A DNA stretch of 52,268 bases from Sedimenticola thiotaurini (GTDB taxonomy: Bacteria; Pseudomonadota; Gammaproteobacteria; Chromatiales; Chromatiaceae), in the NCBI GenBank assembly GCA_007713595.1, contig VMRY01000008.1, forward strand, positions 1 through 52,268, read 5' to 3'. Within the stretch, counting starts at the first letter, position 1. Each line of letters starts with the position of its first letter. The notes under the pieces are model-generated. The model was not told where the DNA came from, did no database searches, and saw nothing but the letters and a program-made list of their open reading frames with translations. Of the stretch, positions 18,745 to 26,535 are shown piece after piece. The position numbers and the translations under genes are program-made.

Positions 18745-20256
18745 CTACTGGTGTCGAGTTTGCCGGGCTTTGCGGCTATCTTTTTCAAGTATCCTGCTGG
18801 CTGCTGATGGATTGCCAGTATGAAGGAAGGTGAGATGGCCTTTGATGCCTGACGCGTCATAGTCGAGTGCCAGTGCTGATATAACCTTGGTGGAGTCCAG
18901 GTCGAGTGCTTCTTTCAATCCTGAAAAAAGCAGTTCAAACAGTCGCTTGAGGGCAATCTTATGCACCTGCTGGGTGGTGATATAGAGCCAGTCGGACAGT
19001 TGTAAGAAGTGTTCAAAGGGCCGGTTCCCCAGTATCAAGGGGAGGGTGTTTTGGAAACGGCCGGAATTGGCGATCATCTCCCAGTAGCGGGTAAAGCGAT
19101 TAAGTTGCTGGACAGTCTTAAAATCGAGCAGATTATTGCAGAGAATGTTATACGGTGGTGCCGGGTTGTAGCGCATACCATATGAGTCGGTGTGGCGGAT
19201 AATCGGCGACCCTTTCAAACGCTTTAACACACCCACCTGGATCTCATGTGGATTAAGTGCAGCCAGCTCATTGAAGCTCTGGGCAAAACTTGTCAGATCC
19301 TCTCCGGGGAGCCCGATAATCAGATCAGCATGCAGATGGGCCTGGGTCTCTTGGCGCAGCCAGCGAAGGTTTTCCTGGCTCTTTGCGTTATCCTGCTTGC
19401 GACTGATGATTGTCTGCACCTCGGGATTGAAGCTCTGAATCCCAATCTCCAGTTGCAGTGAGCCTGCTGGAAACCGGGGCAGTAGCTCCTTCAGTATCTG
19501 TGGCAGATGATCGGGTATCACCTCGAAGTGGAGAAATAGCTGATCATCTAGTCTTTGCAGAAAAAAGTTGAGTATCTCGGCACTCTTTTGTGGATTCAGA
19601 TTAAAGGTACGATCGACAAATTTGAAATGCCTTACGCCGCGCTGATAGAGCCGTTCCAGGGCTGCCATGAACGGTTCTTCAGGGAAGGGAAGTGCCGTTT
19701 TGTCCAGTGCAGAGAGACAAAATTCGCACTTGAAGGGGCAGCCGCGTGAAGCCTCTACATAGACCAGACGGTGTTTAATGTCTTCGTCACTGTAATAGTC
19801 ATAGGGGAGTGCCAGTGATTCCAGTGGTGGCACCTCCGCCTGAATCACCTTACTGATCGGTCTCTCGCCTTTTAGTAGTTGGCGGCAGAGTTGGGCGAAG
19901 GCGAGATCCCCTTGTCCGCAAATCAGATAATCGGCCTGATCCACAATAGGCTGCCCCTGCCACTCATGACTGACCTCGGGCCCTCCAAGCACAATCACGG
20001 TTTCTGGGCTGATCTCTTTCAGAAGTGCAACCAGTTGCTGACTTCGCTCTGCATTCCAGATATAGACGCCGAGTCCAATAATACGAGGCTTGCTGGCCAG
20101 CAGCTGTTCTGCAATATCGATCGGCCAGGGTTCCAGGGTAAACTCCTGGATGGTCGCCTTCGATTGCAGCCCCCCCAGATTGGCAAACAGGTAGCGCAGT
20201 CCGAGCGAGGCATGAATATGCTTTGCGTTCAGCGTGCTGAGGACGATCTCTGGCAC
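18745..20256 (-). CDS. B12-binding-domain radical SAM protein (DUF4080 type)
   Basis: A 503-residue enzyme with an N-terminal cobalamin-binding-like domain ('GLGVYIWNAERSQQLVALLK', about 60-80; 'VIVLGGPEVSHEW', about 90), then a radical SAM core with the [4Fe-4S] motif CPFKCEFC in 'EASRGCPFKCEFCLSALDK' (about residues 170-185), and a C-terminal domain typical of the DUF4080 group. The conserved His for base-on/base-off cobalamin binding is not obvious. The reaction is unknown for this group. It is encoded 6 nt downstream of an SDR gene in the same direction, so the two probably form an operon. Confidence 0.8.
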   Translation of the reverse strand: MPEIVLSTLNAKHIHASLGLRYLFANLGGLQSKATIQEFTLEPWPIDIAEQLLASKPRIIGLGVYIWNAERSQQLVALLKEISPETVIVLGGPEVSHEWQGQPIVDQADYLICGQGDLAFAQLCRQLLKGERPISKVIQAEVPPLESLALPYDYYSDEDIKHRLVYVEASRGCPFKCEFCLSALDKTALPFPEEPFMAALERLYQRGVRHFKFVDRTFNLNPQKSAEILNFFLQRLDDQLFLHFEVIPDHLPQILKELLPRFPAGSLQLEIGIQSFNPEVQTIISRKQDNAKSQENLRWLRQETQAHLHADLIIGLPGEDLTSFAQSFNELAALNPHEIQVGVLKRLKGSPIIRHTDSYGMRYNPAPPYNILCNNLLDFKTVQQLNRFTRYWEMIANSGRFQNTLPLILGNRPFEHFLQLSDWLYITTQQVHKIALKRLFELLFSGLKEALDLDSTKVISALALDYDASGIKGHLTFLHTGNPSAASRILEKDSRKARQTRHQ

Positions 20257-20262
20257 GGTCGA

Positions 20263-20988
20263 CTACTTGCTCTGCCCGATTGTTCTAACATCGGTAAAAC
20301 TGCCCGTAGGCAGTTGCTTCAGTGAAGGAATCAGTGCCGCAATCATTTCTCCGGCTTCGACGGGGCTTGGCATATCTTTAGTCCCGCGTGCCGCGCGTAA
20401 TTTTTTCACCGAGGGGAACTGGCTTGCGTCCACCTGATCCTGATCGCAGAGTATCTCCTGCATGGCGGTATCGATCAGACCGGGTGCCAGGGCGACCAGA
20501 TGGCTGTGCGGAAATTCATGGGCGTAGAGCTGGGTAAGCATGTTCAGCGTGGCCTTGGAGAGCGCGTAGGCACCCCAGCCCCGATTGCCATTAACCGCCG
20601 CACCGGATGAAATCAAGACGATCTGATCAATTCGGATACCCGATTTAAGCAGCCAATCCAACAGCACTTTATTGGACCAGACATTGGCATCCATGACCTG
20701 CTGGATCTCATCCAGACTGGAATCGGCCATATCCTTCATCTCGCCCAGGATGCCCGCGTTCAAAATTACTACATCAAGATGGCTGATCCCCATTAGCAGG
20801 GTTTCCAGGGCCAGAGGGATGGCTTCATAATCTGTCAGGTCGCAGCGTATATCTTTCAATTTATGATCTGTTTTCTGACAGCCGCGACGGCTTACCCCGT
20901 AGACCTCATAGCCCCGTGTCAGATAGGCCTCAGTAAGACCCAGGCCGAGGCCACTGCTGTTACCCGTTATCAATGCTGTTTTGCTCAT
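20263..20988 (-). CDS. Short-chain dehydrogenase/reductase
   Basis: A classical SDR of 241 residues with an N-terminal Rossmann fold (TGNSSGLGLGL for the TGxxxGxG cofactor loop; NAG in 'VVILNAGILGEM'), catalytic Ser in 'IVLISSGAAVNG' and Tyr/Lys in YALSK. An Arg after strand 2 ('YGVSRRGCQ') favours NADP(H). It is first in an operon with the DUF4080 radical SAM gene (6-nt gap). It faces the nosD gene across a 125-nt gap that must hold both promoters. The substrate is unknown. Confidence 0.85.
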   Translation of the reverse strand: MSKTALITGNSSGLGLGLTEAYLTRGYEVYGVSRRGCQKTDHKLKDIRCDLTDYEAIPLALETLLMGISHLDVVILNAGILGEMKDMADSSLDEIQQVMDANVWSNKVLLDWLLKSGIRIDQIVLISSGAAVNGNRGWGAYALSKATLNMLTQLYAHEFPHSHLVALAPGLIDTAMQEILCDQDQVDASQFPSVKKLRAARGTKDMPSPVEAGEMIAALIPSLKQLPTGSFTDVRTIGQSK

Positions 20989-21113
20989 ACCGCTTAATCC
21001 ATATCAAATATTGATTTGTTATCATCTGCTAGGCTGCGTTTCGTCACACCTTGCTCTGTTATCAGGCGCGTCTCTTGCCAAATACAGACTGACATCTATC
21101 ACCTTTTTAGTCT

Positions 21114-22400
21114 ATGAGGTTACCTTTGCTGCGACAATTTTCCCAGTACCTGATGCTCTGGTGTGTCATCATTCCTTTATCTGTTGCAGGCGAAAGGCCA
21201 CTCCAGCCCTTGATTGATGCGGCAGCGGCCGGGTCTACACTGCGCCTGCCACCGGGACGTTACAGTGGCCCGGTTCTAATTAATAAGCCCCTGACCATCG
21301 ATGGGGCAGGTAAGGTTACCATTGATGGTGGGGGTGTCGGCACGGTGATTACCATCGCAACCGATGGCGCACGGCTGAGTAACCTGCATATCACCGGATC
21401 GGGTGATCATCATAATGAGTTGAATGCCGGTATTCTGGTTTCTGGAAAGTTTAATGTAATCAAGGATAACCGGTTAGATGATGTGCTGTTTGGTATTGCA
21501 CTTCATCAATCTGAATACGCAGTTGTCAAACGTAACCACATTCGATCGAAAGAACGGCAGCTGGCACAGCGTGGTGATGGCATACGCATCTGGTACAGCG
21601 TTGGCAATAAGGTGATACAGAACCGGGTTGAGGATGCCCGTGATGTGATCATTCTCGACTCGAAAGAGAACTACCTGGCTGAAAATCAGGTCAGTGGAGG
21701 ACGCTATTCATTGCACGTGGTTAATTCGCAGGGCACCCAAATTATCGCTAATCGTTTTATAGAGAATGAAGCGGGTATCTTTGCCCTGAAGGCAAATGGA
21801 CTGGTTATTCGGCAGAATCTGGTTGCTGAAATCAGGGATGTTACCGGGGTGGGTATTGGCCTGAAAGAGAGTTCCAGTGCGCTCATTGAAGAGAATAGGA
21901 TTCTGAATGTTATGGTCGGCATTGCCCTTGACCTGTCTCCAGAAGATCATGATCTACCGAACTTTGTCCGCTCCAATCTGATTGCCCACAATACCGTTGG
22001 CATCCAGTTTTTAAGTGACCGGGGAGGTAATCATCTCTCAGGTAACCGATTCCTCAACAATTATCTGCCGATTGCTGTCAGGAATGGTGGCGGAGCAATG
22101 AAAAATGAATGGGCGGAAAATTACTGGAGTGATTATGCCGGATTTGATCAAAACAGTGATGGAGCAGGGGACACCCCCTATGAGCTGTATGCCTATGCTG
22201 ATCAGTTGTGGCTGGATTTTCCAGGGACGCAGTTTTTTGTAGCCAGTCCAACATTCAGTCTGTTGGATTTTCTTGAAAGGTTGGCCCCTTTTACGGAGCC
22301 GCGTCTGATGGTGAGGGATACCAATCCACGCTTTTCAATTGATCGGCAGGCACCCAGCGTTACCCAGGAAAACTCCGTTTCCACCTGCAGTTTTTGCTGA
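21114..22400 (+). CDS. nosD: NosD-like periplasmic copper-chaperone/maturation protein
   Basis: A 428-residue protein with a Sec signal (to about residue 25) and a right-handed parallel beta-helix (repeats such as 'GILVSGKFNVIKDNRLDDVL', 'GDGIRIWYSVGNKVIQNRVE', 'GIFALKANGLVIRQNLV'). The C-terminal block with 'WAENYWSDYAGFDQNSDGAG' and 'FLERLAPFTEPRLMVRD' is diagnostic of NosD, needed for copper-site assembly in nitrous oxide reductase. No nosZ, nosR, nosF or nosY lies in the window, so this copy is detached from a standard nos cluster. The tail has two Cys (CSFC), possibly a metal or disulfide site. It converges on the kinase gene with an 11-nt gap. Confidence 0.8.
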   Translation: MRLPLLRQFSQYLMLWCVIIPLSVAGERPLQPLIDAAAAGSTLRLPPGRYSGPVLINKPLTIDGAGKVTIDGGGVGTVITIATDGARLSNLHITGSGDHHNELNAGILVSGKFNVIKDNRLDDVLFGIALHQSEYAVVKRNHIRSKERQLAQRGDGIRIWYSVGNKVIQNRVEDARDVIILDSKENYLAENQVSGGRYSLHVVNSQGTQIIANRFIENEAGIFALKANGLVIRQNLVAEIRDVTGVGIGLKESSSALIEENRILNVMVGIALDLSPEDHDLPNFVRSNLIAHNTVGIQFLSDRGGNHLSGNRFLNNYLPIAVRNGGGAMKNEWAENYWSDYAGFDQNSDGAGDTPYELYAYADQLWLDFPGTQFFVASPTFSLLDFLERLAPFTEPRLMVRDTNPRFSIDRQAPSVTQENSVSTCSFC

Positions 22401-22411
22401 TCTGATATTTT

Positions 22412-23716
22412 TTAGAGTGCAGATGCCATCATGGAGGTTTTTTCCAGGCGATCTGCCAGCGTGCGCATCAAGACCCTGTTGAATTTCGTTTGCAGTTGAA
22501 TAGAAGCCTGTTGCAACGCCTCGGTCTTTATCTTGATAACCGTTACCGGTGAGTTGCTTACTACGCTGGCACTGCGAGGTTTCTTCATGCCGTGGATGTA
22601 GGCCATTTCACCAAAGCATTGACCGGTTTCGATCAGTCCCAGGAAGGCGTCATTCTTCATAATGCGGGCATCACCCGAGGCCAGGATGAAGATAGATCCG
22701 CCAATCTTGCCCTCTTCAATAAGCATCTTGGCACCGCGAAAACGGCGCCATTTACTGATTCGGAGCACCTCCCACAGTTCGACATCGGTAAACAGGTGGA
22801 AGAATGGCAACGTTTTTAGAATATTGAACTTGCGGGTATCCGATACATCGACACTGGAGGAGTGTTCCAGTTGCTCGTGGACTGATGCAAGGTCACAGGC
22901 CAGATCCGCCCAGCTATCATAACGATCTGCAGCTTTTTTACTGATACAGCGATCGACGATGCGGACAATTGCCTTCGGTACACCGCGACGGACATCTTCC
23001 AGTGGAGTGGGTGGCTTGTTGGATATCTTCTGAATCAGGTCGTACTGATTTTCTGCGGTGAAGGGTAGCTTGCCACTCAGCAATTGATACATCACTACGC
23101 CAAGAGAGTAGATATCGGCCTGTTGGCTCAGCTCCTGCCCCATAATCTGTTCAGGTGACATATAGCTCGGTGTGCCGACGGCATCTACTACCTGCGTCAG
23201 GTCAGAGTCTGCCAGCAGAGCCGTACCGAAGTCGGTTAACTTGATATCAGTGCCGCCTGTAGTCAGCAGATTGGCCGGTTTGATGTCACGGTGAATCAGC
23301 CCATTCAGAAAGGCGTATTCAAGTGCGTTACAGCACTTGAAGATGATCTCTACCACATCATCGACAGGCAGCAGGTTTTCGGGTTTGGTATAACGTTTGA
23401 GGGTATGCCCGTTGATGTACTCCATTACGATATAATGCATATCCCGCTCAGTACCAGCGTCAAACACAGTAACGATATAAGGGTGCCTTAACTTGCCGGC
23501 CAGACTGGCCTCGTTAATGAACATCTTTTTGAAACGGGCGCCATTAACCGGCTCACTGAAAATATTCTGATGGGCTATCTTGATGGCGACTTCGGTATTT
23601 GAAAATGGATCTTCTGCCAGATAGACAGAGGCAGTCGCCCCCCTTCCAAGCAATTTTCGTATCTGGAATTTACCTATCGTTGTGCGTGTCAGATCGTCGA
23701 TGTCCGGCTTCTCCAC
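22412..23716 (-). CDS. Ser/Thr protein kinase fused to a cyclic-nucleotide-binding domain
   Basis: A 434-residue cytoplasmic protein. The Hanks-type kinase occupies about residues 15-280: Gly loop 'LLGRGATASVYLA', Lys46 in 'EVAIKIAH', Glu69, catalytic loop 'IHRDIKPANLL' (Asp144), 'LTDFGTALLAD' (Asp162) and 'GTPSYMSPEQIMG'. After a linker a cNMP-binding domain runs from about 298 to 430, with the phosphate-binding cassette 'GQCFGEMAYIHGMKKPRSAS'. There are no TM or PASTA segments. A nucleotide-gated kinase is implied, with the regulatory domain C-terminal, the opposite order to eukaryotic PKG. It lies 39 nt downstream of a gene of unknown function on the same strand, a likely partner or substrate. 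Confidence 0.88.
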   Translation of the reverse strand: MEKPDIDDLTRTTIGKFQIRKLLGRGATASVYLAEDPFSNTEVAIKIAHQNIFSEPVNGARFKKMFINEASLAGKLRHPYIVTVFDAGTERDMHYIVMEYINGHTLKRYTKPENLLPVDDVVEIIFKCCNALEYAFLNGLIHRDIKPANLLTTGGTDIKLTDFGTALLADSDLTQVVDAVGTPSYMSPEQIMGQELSQQADIYSLGVVMYQLLSGKLPFTAENQYDLIQKISNKPPTPLEDVRRGVPKAIVRIVDRCISKKAADRYDSWADLACDLASVHEQLEHSSSVDVSDTRKFNILKTLPFFHLFTDVELWEVLRISKWRRFRGAKMLIEEGKIGGSIFILASGDARIMKNDAFLGLIETGQCFGEMAYIHGMKKPRSASVVSNSPVTVIKIKTEALQQASIQLQTKFNRVLMRTLADRLEKTSMMASAL

Positions 23717-23755
23717 ATGTTCTAATCACTCTCCGGAGTGGCCGATATACAGGTG

Positions 23756-24664
23756 TCAGCGCTTTGCTGACCAACTTGCATCATACAATTGGCACTGTTC
23801 CAGAAACTCACTGGTGCTTTTAGGCATTGGAACCCTAGCACCTGAAAGATAGGTGATAAGTTGAGTCCCTGCGGTGACCAACTTCACGCCTTGATCAATA
23901 TGCCGCTGTTTTTCTCTATCCGTGGTAGTCGGGAGGGTGTTATGGAACAGCTCGACCTTTTCCCGTGAAGAGACAAAATCAGGCCAGACAGTAAAAAGCG
24001 CCTTGTCCTGCTTAATTACCTCGATCTGCTGTTTGGCCGCACGTGAATAGTTCAGGATGTAAGGGATGGCAGGTTCGAAATACTCGTCACCGGTAAAACT
24101 GTGCTCTATTTGTTGAGTAACACGATCAATATCATTCATTGACTGGGCAATCTTGCGATAGCGTGACTCGAACAGCTGTTCCAGTGGATGCGAGAACGCC
24201 TTGAAAGGTTCGCCCCATAGTTCATCAATGCCTTCATGACCGCTGTAGTGCTTGACCAGTTTGCCAAGCTCCAGCGCTTCTTTGAAGTAATCGCCACAGC
24301 GAACCATTAATTCATTGTCGGTATTGACCTTGACACCCTTGGCTTCCAAATCAACGATCGCGTTGAAGATATCTGAAGCGCGATTAAACAGGGCACCGGC
24401 CAGCATGGCGCCGTTGACCCGCTTTTTTGCCGGGTCTTGTTCCTGCTCATACGCCTCGCGTGCCTCTTCCAGTCGTTCACCAGGCGTGTTAATGCCACTT
24501 TCGGTATGATGAAAGGCGCGTCGGGTCAGGTCATCTATCAGTTTTTTACGATTGGCAAGGGTGTTTTCCGGGGTGGGATAGTAGCGTATCCAGTAGCCGT
24601 CATAGAAGATACACTCTTTATCTGCGATGATCTGATGTGTGCCGTTTTCGGGATTATTGCTCAT
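23756..24664 (-). CDS. Conserved-looking protein of unknown function next to the kinase
   Basis: 302 residues, soluble, with no signal peptide or TM segment. After an N-terminal piece with aromatic residues ('IFYDGYWIRYYPTPENTLAN') it is predicted mostly helical and strongly charged, with an Ala-rich middle ('KKRVNGAMLAGALFNRASDI'). I do not recognise a family. It is in an operon-like arrangement with the kinase-cNMP gene (39-nt gap) and divergent from the CoA-transferase gene. A role as kinase substrate or scaffold is a guess from position only. Confidence 0.7.
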   Translation of the reverse strand: MSNNPENGTHQIIADKECIFYDGYWIRYYPTPENTLANRKKLIDDLTRRAFHHTESGINTPGERLEEAREAYEQEQDPAKKRVNGAMLAGALFNRASDIFNAIVDLEAKGVKVNTDNELMVRCGDYFKEALELGKLVKHYSGHEGIDELWGEPFKAFSHPLEQLFESRYRKIAQSMNDIDRVTQQIEHSFTGDEYFEPAIPYILNYSRAAKQQIEVIKQDKALFTVWPDFVSSREKVELFHNTLPTTTDREKQRHIDQGVKLVTAGTQLITYLSGARVPMPKSTSEFLEQCQLYDASWSAKR

Positions 24665-24784
24665 GATTCAGTTCTGACATAGCTCAATCTAACAGGCCAC
24701 CAAATCCAAGTAGAATAATCCACTGGTTGGCTATGCGGCGCGATTTTACGCCTAATTTTCGGTACAGGGAATTCTAAATTCACA

Positions 24785-26056
24785 ATGAAACAGCATAAAA
24801 ATGCAGTGTCTGCTCTGGAAGTGGTTGAATCGGGACAGCGTGTGTTCATTCATGGCGCGTCGTCCACGCCCTTCAAATTGATCGAAGGATTGATGGAACA
24901 GGCCGATCGTTTGCGTAATGTGGAGATTATGCATCTGCACACGTTTGGCGATGCAGTCTATGCGGATCCGCTATATGCCAAGAGTTTCAGGGTTGCCAAT
25001 CTCTTTGTTGGCGGCAATATGCGTCGCTATTATGATGGTGACCGGGTTGATTATCTGCCCTGCTTTTTATCTGAAATCCCGGCGCTTTTTCGTTCCGGAC
25101 AGCGGCCCATCGATATCGCGCTGATGCATCTTTCTCCACCGGATAAGCACGGCTTCTGCACTTTGGGATGTAGTGTCGATGTGGCGCTGGAAGCGCTGCT
25201 CACAGCCAAAACGGTGATCGCCCAAATCAATCCCCGTATGCCACGGGTGCATGGCGATGGGTTTATACATATATCAAGAGTTGACCACTATATAGAGGTG
25301 GATGAGCCTATCCCAGAGGTATTGCCGCCACAACTCGGGGAGGTGGAGCTAGCTATTGGACGACATGCTGCCAGCCTGATTGAGGATGGGGCCACACTAC
25401 AGATGGGAATTGGCGGGATACCGGATGCGGTCCTCAAGTCTCTGCACAGTCATCGTCATCTGGGGGTGCATACCGAGATGTGGTCAGATGGTCTGTTGGA
25501 TCTGCTCGAGTCGGGTGCGGTGGATAATTCCCGGAAAAAGAGCCACCGGGGTAAAACCGTATCCGGTTTTATCATGGGTACACAACGGGTCTATGATTTT
25601 ATAGATGATGATCCATCAGTCATTCAGGCGCGTATTGACTGGGTGAACTCGCCCCACGAGATTGCCAAAAATCCCAAAGTAACGGCTATAAACTCTGCGG
25701 TTGAAGTGGATCTTACCGGGCAGGTCTGTGCTGATTCAATCGGGCATCGGGTAATCTCTGGGGTAGGTGGTCAGATGGATTTCATTCGGGGTGCCTCACT
25801 TTCTGACGGTGGCAAGCCGATCATCGCTCTGCCCAGTCGTACGCGTAAGGGACGCTCACGTTTGGTGTCCACACTGAAAAGCGGAGCGGGTGTGGTGACA
25901 ACACGTTCCCATGTGCATTACATCGTAACGGAGTATGGCGTGGCCAATCTCTATGGTCGTACCCTGAATGAGCGCGCCACGGCACTGATTGCCATTGCCC
26001 ACCCGGATGATCGTGAGCAGCTCTCCCGTGAGTGGCGAGAGATCAGAGCATCCTAG
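24785..26056 (+). CDS. Acetyl-CoA hydrolase / CoA-transferase family protein
   Basis: 423 residues of the Cat1/4-hydroxybutyrate CoA-transferase family, which move CoA between acyl-CoA and a carboxylate through a glutamyl-CoA intermediate. Visible are 'MGIGGIPDAVLKSLHSHRHL', 'VHTEMWSDGLLDLLESGAV', 'INSAVEVDLTGQVCADSIG' and 'GVGGQMDFIRGASLSDGG', and 'VTEYGVANLYGRTLNERA' near the end; the catalytic Glu lies in the 'NSAVEVDLTGQ' segment. The substrate may be acetate, succinate or 4-hydroxybutyrate and cannot be fixed here. It is divergent from the unknown gene at 23756-24664. Its TAG stop codon lies inside the left end of a MITE-like element. Confidence 0.82.
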   Translation: MKQHKNAVSALEVVESGQRVFIHGASSTPFKLIEGLMEQADRLRNVEIMHLHTFGDAVYADPLYAKSFRVANLFVGGNMRRYYDGDRVDYLPCFLSEIPALFRSGQRPIDIALMHLSPPDKHGFCTLGCSVDVALEALLTAKTVIAQINPRMPRVHGDGFIHISRVDHYIEVDEPIPEVLPPQLGEVELAIGRHAASLIEDGATLQMGIGGIPDAVLKSLHSHRHLGVHTEMWSDGLLDLLESGAVDNSRKKSHRGKTVSGFIMGTQRVYDFIDDDPSVIQARIDWVNSPHEIAKNPKVTAINSAVEVDLTGQVCADSIGHRVISGVGGQMDFIRGASLSDGGKPIIALPSRTRKGRSRLVSTLKSGAGVVTTRSHVHYIVTEYGVANLYGRTLNERATALIAIAHPDDREQLSREWREIRAS

Positions 26057-26222
26057 GAAGCTGTCGGATTTAACGCTGTTTGGCTGCAAATCCCTGGATC
26101 GCTGATCAACTCAGCTTATCGAACTCGTTAAATAGGCCCACTATTCGCCTCATTCGATAAACTGATTTGATTCGCCCCCAGTATTTTTCGCTTTAAAACG
26201 GATAAACCCGACAGCCTCCTAG
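26053..26222. mobile_element. MITE-like element, IS5-type ends, between the CoA-transferase and hydrogenase genes
   Basis: CTAGGAAGCTGTCGGATTTA (26053-26072) and its near-perfect reverse complement (26203-26222; 18 of 20 match) bound a 170-bp non-coding segment. A second, inner inverted repeat lies at 26111-26123 and 26153-26165 (TCAGCTTATCGAA versus TCAGTTTATCGAA). CTAG at each edge fits the 4-bp YTAR target duplication of the IS5 group, and the GGAAG start fits IS5-type termini. The element has no coding capacity. It supplies the stop codon of the upstream gene and forms the far upstream part of the hydrogenase promoter region. Confidence 0.65.
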
Positions 26223-26364
26223 ATGTAAAGTAAATAACCAGCGCAAGGGTTATATCCAGGGTGAATTGGTGGGAAATGTCGTACCGCAACTTTCGGTTTT
26301 ATTGCTGGAAAGATAGTATTCATGTCTGGATATATATTGAAATAATTCCTTCCGATATATCGAT

Positions 26365-26380
26365 TTGACATATGTCACAA
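26365..26380. promoter_or_regulatory. Palindromic site upstream of the hydrogenase operon
   Basis: TTGACATATGTCACAA contains the perfect palindrome TGACATATGTCA (26366-26377). The half-site spacing TGAC-N4-GTCA is that of Crp/Fnr-family boxes. The same spacing recurs before norE (36131-36144). It lies about 55 bp upstream of the -24 element below, where an activator could act. Confidence 0.4.
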
Positions 26381-26429
26381 CTTCAAATAACCCTCTGAAA
26401 CTAAGGCTAAATTTTTCTAACCTTTTTAT

Positions 26430-26445
26430 TGGCATGGAAAGTGTA
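26430..26445 (+). promoter_or_regulatory. Possible sigma-54 (-24/-12) promoter of the hydrogenase operon
   Basis: TGGCATGGAAAGTGTA matches 13 of 16 positions of the -24/-12 consensus, with the GG of the -24 element intact and the -12 reading GT rather than GC. It lies about 90 bp before the hybO start. Uptake hydrogenase operons in several proteobacteria use sigma-54 with a HoxA/HupR activator. No such activator gene is in this window. Confidence 0.35.
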
Positions 26446-26535
26446 ATTACGCCAGGAATGGCAGATCTGAAGCTGTCAGATGCACAGATATCAGAATAAC
26501 ACACCTTCCAGAACCGACAATTGAGGTAGGGGTTA

